Shown: positions 59,692-64,000 of the stretch, piece after piece
Layout: the number at the start of each line of letters is the position of its first letter
How positions within the stretch are numbered: position 1 is the stretch's first letter
DNA from: Niabella ginsenosidivorans
Lineage (GTDB): Bacteria; Bacteroidota; Bacteroidia; Chitinophagales; Chitinophagaceae
DNA: 64,000 bases
Assembly: GCF_001654455.1 (NCBI RefSeq)
Contig: NZ_CP015772.1
Span: 1,550,001-1,614,000 of the forward strand
Reading direction: 5' to 3'
The notes under the pieces: generated by a model
What the model saw: only the letters and a program-made list of their open reading frames with translations
The model's database searches: none
Told to the model about the DNA's origin: nothing
Program-made: the position numbers and the translations under genes

Positions 59692-60162
59692 ATGGCAAAA
59701 ATCTGCTTATTTCCCGGAACCTTTGATCCGATCACATTGGGCCATGTAGACATTATTAACCGGGCCATGCCCTTGTTTGATAAGATCGTGGTGGGCATCG
59801 GGATCAACACGTCCAAGAGCCCTATGTTCAGCGCGGAAAAAAGGCTGAGCTGGATCAAAGCCATTTACCCGGACAGCAACCGCATTGAAGGCCGGATCTA
59901 TGAAGGGCTTACCGTAAATTTTTGCAGGGAGATTGGCGCTAATTTTATTTTGCGGGGCATCCGCTATGTAAGCGATTTTGAATATGAGAAAACGATTGCA
60001 GACGCCAACCGGGCATTGGACCGGAGCATTGAAACGATCTTTCTGACAGGAGAGCCAAAATATACTTCTGTTGCTTCTACCATCGTAAGGGATATCATTA
60101 AGAATAATGGAGATGCCAGCCCCTTTCTCCCCGAAGCTGTGTATTCTACTTTAAAAGATTAG
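59692..60162 (+). CDS. coaD: Phosphopantetheine adenylyltransferase
   Basis: CoaD makes dephospho-CoA from 4'-phosphopantetheine and ATP. The 156-residue protein has the nucleotidyltransferase motif GTFDPITLGHVDI (residues 9-21, His18 in the T/HxGH site), LRGIRYVSDFEYE and the C-terminal SVASTIVRDI block. Standard length. Second gene of the pyrB-coaD pair. Confidence 0.96.
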   Translation: MAKICLFPGTFDPITLGHVDIINRAMPLFDKIVVGIGINTSKSPMFSAEKRLSWIKAIYPDSNRIEGRIYEGLTVNFCREIGANFILRGIRYVSDFEYEKTIADANRALDRSIETIFLTGEPKYTSVASTIVRDIIKNNGDASPFLPEAVYSTLKD

Positions 60163-60642
60163 ATCTTTCAGGGTACGGGACGCCTGCTCTTTTGAAGCCA
60201 AAATAAAACTGTTCTGATAAACTTTTAATTAGCTATAGCCTTTACCCGTTTCATCCGCTAAAATCGGGTGGGGAGTAGTGCAATAATCAGGAAATATTTC
60301 TGGCCGGATGACTGCCCACCGGTAAATAAATGAAAATCTGTTTTGTTAAAGGGCTGTCTCAAAATAAAGAAAGCAGTCATATTGTCCCGATAGATTCGGA
60401 AGAAGAAATCTCATAATCAATACAAAACATTTTATGAGATTTACCTTCGGTGAAAAAAGTTCTCGGCTACACTACGTTTTGCCCGAAATGACGACTTTTG
60501 ATACACCCTCTTCTTTAATTAGCAGAAGTTCTTCCTTGCCGGAAGGAATGCCTTTTTTCCCGATCCCGACAATTATTTTTCTGATATCGTAAACAGCGAT
60601 CGCCCCGTCTGCAGTTATTTTGCATCCGTTTAAAAGAACTAT
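60163..60642. other. 480-base spacer with repeat debris
   Basis: No supported gene. Contents include GGGCTGTCTCAAAATAAAG (60350-60368), a CCCGATAG fragment, an 11-bp inverted repeat AAATCTCATAA (60406-60416) / TTATGAGATTT (60432-60442), and a CCGGAAGGAATGCC stretch. These look like decayed dispersed repeats. Confidence 0.45.
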
Positions 60643-61647
60643 ATGCATACAACAGATATATGTGTTATCGGAGCCGGGCCGGTTGGATTATTTTCCGTCT
60701 TTGAAGCTGGTTTACTGAAGATGCGCTGCCATCTTATGGATGCGCTGCCCCAGGTTGGCGGACAATTATCAGAAATTTATCCCCAGAAACCTATCTATGA
60801 TATACCGGGCTACCCGGAAGTAAAAGCACAGCAGCTTGTTGACAACCTGATGCAGCAGATCGCACCCTTTCAGCCTTCCTTTACCCTGGGCGAGCGGGTA
60901 GCGCAGATACAGGGTAATGCCGCGGACGGTTTTACTGTAACCACTGGTGACGGAACAGCCGTTTCCTGCAAAGTGATCGTAATTGCAGGAGGGCTGGGTT
61001 GCTTTGAGCCCAGGAAACCGGTTATTGAACGATTAGAAGATTTTGAGGGGAAAGGCGTTTCCTATATTGTTAAAGATCCTGAATTATTCAGGGATAAAGA
61101 GATCATCCTTGCCGGCGGTGGCGATTCCGCGCTGGACTGGACGATCCTGCTTTCCGGTATTGCGGCAAAAGTAACCCTGGTGCACCGGGGAGATACGTTC
61201 CGGGGCGCACCCGATTCGGCTGAAAAGGTTTTCCGGCTTGCCAAAGACGGGAAGATCGGTCTTGTGCTGAAATCCAATATTTCAAGGATTGAAGGAAACG
61301 GTCATTTAAAGAATGTTCATATAACGGACGACAAAAATGGAGTGAGCATTCTGAATGCCGATCACCTGATCCCGTTATTCGGCCTGAGCCCAAAGCTGGG
61401 GCCTATTGCTGACTGGGGGCTTCAGATCGAAAAATCAGCTATAGCCGTGCAGACAACGGATTATGCCACGAATATACCGGGCATCTATGCTATCGGCGAT
61501 ATCAATACTTATCCCGGGAAGCTGAAACTGATCCTCTGCGGGTTTCATGAAGCTGCAATGATGGCCCAGAGCGCGTTCAGATATGTATACCCCGATCAGC
61601 GGCTGAGTTTTAAATACACAACCGTAAATGGTATCCATTCATTTTAG
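60643..61647 (+). CDS. Ferredoxin--NADP+ reductase, thioredoxin reductase-like type
   Basis: This 334-residue FAD/NADP flavoprotein has an FAD motif GAGPVGLF (10-17), PQVGGQLSEIYP typical of the YumC/type 2 FNR group, a second nucleotide motif GGGDSALDW (about 158-166) and a final YAIGDINTYPGKLK FAD block. It lacks the CxxC of thioredoxin reductase, so electron transfer between NADPH and ferredoxin is the likely role. A [2Fe-2S] ferredoxin gene follows 20 bases downstream, making a natural redox pair. Confidence 0.9.
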   Translation: MHTTDICVIGAGPVGLFSVFEAGLLKMRCHLMDALPQVGGQLSEIYPQKPIYDIPGYPEVKAQQLVDNLMQQIAPFQPSFTLGERVAQIQGNAADGFTVTTGDGTAVSCKVIVIAGGLGCFEPRKPVIERLEDFEGKGVSYIVKDPELFRDKEIILAGGGDSALDWTILLSGIAAKVTLVHRGDTFRGAPDSAEKVFRLAKDGKIGLVLKSNISRIEGNGHLKNVHITDDKNGVSILNADHLIPLFGLSPKLGPIADWGLQIEKSAIAVQTTDYATNIPGIYAIGDINTYPGKLKLILCGFHEAAMMAQSAFRYVYPDQRLSFKYTTVNGIHSF

Positions 61648-61667
61648 CAGCAGTAAAAGGATATACT

Positions 61668-61991
61668 ATGATGGTTCCGATCACAATTGAAGACCGCAGC
61701 GGCCAAAGGCAGTTGATTGAAGTGCCGGATGACATGAGCCTGAGCCTTATGGAAGCACTGAAAGCCTATGAATATAATATACTGGCCACCTGCGGGGGAA
61801 TGGCCTTATGCGCTACCTGCCATGTGCAGGTACTGGAAGGAATGGAGAAATTGCCGCCTCTGAATGATGTAGAGCTCGATATGCTGGATACCCTTCCCGA
61901 CGTCACGGCCAACAGTCGCCTGGCCTGCCAGCTGCGCATTGACAAAGATCTTGAGAATGCTGTATTCCGTATCTGCGGGCAAGAAATATGA
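61668..61991 (+). CDS. [2Fe-2S] ferredoxin, adrenodoxin type
   Basis: This 107-residue protein has the cluster ligands Cys42, Cys48, Cys51 and Cys87 in the spacing C-x5-C-x2-C-x35-C (TCGGMALCATC, ACQLR), typical of plant/adrenodoxin-type ferredoxins of the hydroxylase or Isc class. It carries electrons from the reductase encoded just upstream to an unknown acceptor. The start MMVPITIE has two Met; either may be used. Confidence 0.93.
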   Translation: MMVPITIEDRSGQRQLIEVPDDMSLSLMEALKAYEYNILATCGGMALCATCHVQVLEGMEKLPPLNDVELDMLDTLPDVTANSRLACQLRIDKDLENAVFRICGQEI

Positions 61992-62330
61992 ATGATCCTA
62001 AATGATAAATTTATGTGCAATTTCCAGGTACTGGCTCAGAACGCAGATGGTTATGTGGTCTTTTGCCATGATTGTAAATCGGTACAGCTTGCTTTTGGAA
62101 CGACCCTGATCAAAATGCGGCCGGAATATTTCCGGGAGATCAGCCAGGCGGTGCGCCTGGAAGGTCTTTGCAAAAAGACCCGAGCTGCTGCTAATGTAAA
62201 AAATATTTTTATTCCTTTGGAAGAGGGCATTACGCTTTGCCTGACGTTTCAGGAACAGAAAAAACTCGAACAACTGCTCAGCGAAGCTACCGCCCTTTTT
62301 GAAACCTATGCAATACTGGAGCAGCTTTAA
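61992..62330 (+). CDS. DUF6686-type CxxC protein
   Basis: This protein of up to 112 residues starts directly after the ferredoxin stop (TGAATG); Met8 (62013) is the alternative start. It has CHDC (Cys25, Cys28) in VVFCHDCKSVQLAFG, a pattern I recall from DUF6686, plus Cys60, so metal or cluster binding is possible. The second half is helical. Function is unknown. Tight coupling to the FNR/ferredoxin genes suggests a partner in the same electron-transfer path. Confidence 0.65.
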   Translation: MILNDKFMCNFQVLAQNADGYVVFCHDCKSVQLAFGTTLIKMRPEYFREISQAVRLEGLCKKTRAAANVKNIFIPLEEGITLCLTFQEQKKLEQLLSEATALFETYAILEQL

Positions 62331-62463
62331 TGAATACCTTGGCTGAGCCTGGGAGTGTTGGCCACTACCTGAATGTATAACGGGTTGCAAAGACCGTTGG
62401 GCACTGTACTATATTAAAAGCAGATTATGGATCATCAGCCGGTTGCTGTTAACGGAATGGGAA

Positions 62464-63501
62464 CTAAGCGCCGGCAGAATCAATAGTAGTTGAATCCCTG
62501 ACCACAAGGTTGGTTTTAATAACAATGGTTTCGGTTGCAATGGTATGATCCGGATCCTCTATCTGGCGGATGATTAATTTGCCAGCTGCCTGGCCCATTT
62601 CAAATGCCCGGTCGTCAATAGTGGTAAGGGTAGGATCCAGTATCTTTGAGATGGGATAATTACTGAAACCTACTACGGCTATATCATTGGGAATCTGATA
62701 CCCTGCTTTTTTAAATACCTGAATGGCGTCAATGGCTGTATAGTCATTTGAGCAGAATATTCCATCCGGGATCATTCCTGAAGCGAGGATCTTCTTTGCA
62801 CAGCCGGCCCCTTCCTCATAGCTGAGCTCAGCGGTATGGCGGATCATTTTGTGGTTGACCGCTATATTGTATTTGATTAAAGCGGCCTTATATCCTTCCT
62901 GTCGTGCTTTAAATATATCAGCAGACTGCGGTCCTGCAATATGAAAGATGTTCCTGCGTCCCAGCTGAATTAAATGTTTCGTTGCTTTAAATGCAGCTTC
63001 GAAATCGTCAATAACAACTTTGCTCACATCAAAGTGCTTGCTTACCCGGTCATAGAAAACCAGCGGTACATTCAGCTCGTCAAACTTGGCAAAATGAGAG
63101 CAGTCGGTTGTTTCAAGACCTATGCAGGCAATGACCCCGTCCACCATTTTCGACTGAAGGATCTGTGTGATCTTAATTTCGCGTTCCAGTGAGTCGTGCG
63201 ATTGAAATATAGTTACATTATATCCCGTTTTATACGCCACTTCTTCAATGCCGCTGATCACATGTGAGTGGAAATAGATATCAATGCGCGGGGCAATTAC
63301 GCCGATCGTTTGGGTTTTGTTACGTCTTAGATTGGACGCAATGGAATTGGGAAAATAGCCCAGTTTTTTAGCCAGTTTTTTTACCTCGTTCGTTGTCTTT
63401 TTTCCAATACTGGGATGGTCATGCAGCGCCCTGGAAATGGTGGAAATGGACAACTGCATTTTCTCTGCCAGTTCTTTGATCGTAATTTTTGAATGCGCCA
63501 T
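62464..63501 (-). CDS. LacI/GalR-family transcriptional regulator
   Basis: This 345-residue repressor-type protein has an N-terminal helix-turn-helix (ITIKELAEKMQLSISTISRALH, about 5-28) and hinge helix (SIASNLRRN), followed by a periplasmic-binding-protein-like sugar domain (about 62-340; VIAPRIDIYFHS, DGIFCSNDYTAIDA, VVGFSNYPIS). The ligand is not readable. A CG-centred operator-like site lies 13-24 bases before its start, indicating autoregulation, and the same core occurs in front of glmS. Beside it lie the remains of a FucP-type sugar transporter. Confidence 0.92.
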   Translation of the reverse strand: MAHSKITIKELAEKMQLSISTISRALHDHPSIGKKTTNEVKKLAKKLGYFPNSIASNLRRNKTQTIGVIAPRIDIYFHSHVISGIEEVAYKTGYNVTIFQSHDSLEREIKITQILQSKMVDGVIACIGLETTDCSHFAKFDELNVPLVFYDRVSKHFDVSKVVIDDFEAAFKATKHLIQLGRRNIFHIAGPQSADIFKARQEGYKAALIKYNIAVNHKMIRHTAELSYEEGAGCAKKILASGMIPDGIFCSNDYTAIDAIQVFKKAGYQIPNDIAVVGFSNYPISKILDPTLTTIDDRAFEMGQAAGKLIIRQIEDPDHTIATETIVIKTNLVVRDSTTIDSAGA

Positions 63502-63513
63502 TTTTTAATTTAT

Positions 63514-63525
63514 TGCAATCGTTTG
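63514..63525 (-). promoter_or_regulatory. Operator-like site of the lacI-type gene
   Basis: TGCAATCGTTTG contains the CAAnCGnTTG core of LacI/GalR operators. It lies just upstream of the regulator start codon and is identical over 12 bases to the centre of the palindrome in front of glmS (opposite orientation). Confidence 0.6.
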
Positions 63526-63532
63526 TTCAAAA

Positions 63533-63704
63533 ATGCCTTGTATGCGGGCTTACCCCGTATTTTTATGCGGCTTGTTTTTAATTGGTATCGGTCTTGCCTT
63601 ATTACAAACAGCGTCAAATCCGTATGTGACCATTCATCTTACTGCCATACCTGTACAAAATAGCCCTTTTGCAAAGAGTTGCCGGTATCGGTATCAACAA
63701 TGTC
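63533..63704 (+). pseudogene. Remnant of a FucP-type sugar transporter
   Basis: The stretch reads YPVFLCGLFLIGIGLALLQT followed by ASNPYVT, the conserved segment of the fucose/glucose/N-acetylglucosamine permease branch of MFS (family length about 400-450, this part near residue 100-130). The frame then breaks; a matching continuation, QRVAGIGINNV, is in another frame at about 63672-63704. Nothing of the N-terminal or later transmembrane segments is left. It lies just outside the lacI-type gene, as intact transporters of this family often do. Confidence 0.65.
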
Positions 63705-64000
63705 CGGTTGCCCATAATAATAAAACAGGTTTCCGTGTAAGAACGGTTGCTGCCTGTTTGCTGATAATGATAAGCTGTTTTAGGAAGCGCATTAAAGTAC
63801 CGGAGGATCGTTTTTGAGGTAAGTAACATGGGCTGATTGGATCTTAACAGCAATGGCATGCAGGATAAATTGAAACGGTATGCATCTGCAGGACTGGCTG
63901 CGGCTTTTTGCTGAAACGCACTGAACGCTGTGTCTGCCAGCCACACAACTCTCTCCTGAAGAGAAGAGCATCCGTTAAAACTGTTCGGGGAAAGGGCGGC
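63705..64000. other. Window edge, nothing certain
   Basis: A minus-strand frame is open from the right edge down to about 63614 (including AFQQKAAASPADAYRFN) but overlaps the transporter remnant and shows no family I know. It could be the 3' end of a gene cut by the window or chance. Confidence 0.2.

Noticed and set aside
63614-64000. Minus-strand frame open to the right edge
   Set aside because: It overlaps the transporter remnant and no motif supports it; without the next bases it cannot be judged.

Overview
The window looks like chromosomal DNA of a Bacteroidota bacterium, most likely Chitinophagales/Chitinophagaceae (lineage inferred from gene content, not from a search). Support: promoter-like TAnnTTTG boxes with TTTG about 19-21 bases upstream, few Shine-Dalgarno sequences, a type IX secretion (T9SS) PorV/PorU-like pair, glmS next to a DUF4954 gene, the Bacteroidota order rpsU-xer-hpf, and many exported beta-barrels and lipoproteins. 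It carries about 57 protein genes or gene remnants and one tRNA (Gly, anticodon CCC). I see no prophage, CRISPR array, rRNA or intact insertion sequence.

Layout. 0-9 kb: exported wall and carbohydrate genes (L,D-transpeptidase-like protein, sialate O-acetylesterase, esterase), a clpS-aat N-degron operon, and a periplasmic sugar-oxidation set (GMC dehydrogenase, gluconate-dehydrogenase subunit 3-like partner, TIM-barrel isomerase). 9-24 kb: ABC-F ATPase, erythromycin-esterase-like protein, M1 peptidase with an SDR, a START/SDR/epimerase set running into a LytS/LytTR two-component system, a dnaJ-rhomboid pair, a Gln-rich DUF6600 protein and tyrS. 25-32 kb: the PorV/PorU-like T9SS pair, an acyltransferase and riboflavin synthase. 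33-36 kb: rpsU (with a strong Shine-Dalgarno), xer, hpf and two small lipoproteins. 36-39 kb: a secreted BNR protein, a PIN toxin-antitoxin pair whose toxin is frameshifted, and an outer-membrane barrel. 39-48.5 kb: thrS, der, a lipoprotein, and glmS-DUF4954 and mgtE on the minus strand. 48.5-50.7 kb: a SET protein, then AT-rich debris with a truncated gene, a frameshifted gene and an unknown exported protein. 50.8-55.3 kb: miaB, a sigma-54 activator, lptE, a TPR-like gene and secG as one operon. 55.7-64 kb: an ACC deaminase-like enzyme, a nucleotidyltransferase, tRNA-Gly, pyrB-coaD, a ferredoxin reductase/ferredoxin/DUF6686 set, and a LacI-family regulator beside the remains of a FucP-type sugar transporter.

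How the genes connect. The most suggestive link is regulatory: the 12-base core TGCAATCGTTTG occurs both in front of the lacI-type gene and within a 20-base near-palindrome in front of glmS. This suggests a local amino-sugar regulon whose transporter has been lost. Other coherent modules are the N-degron pair, the sugar oxidation cluster, the T9SS pair, the rpsU translation block and the LPS/secretion operon. Intergenic spacers hold several families of decayed palindromic or direct repeats. All functional calls rest on reading motifs; no database search was run.
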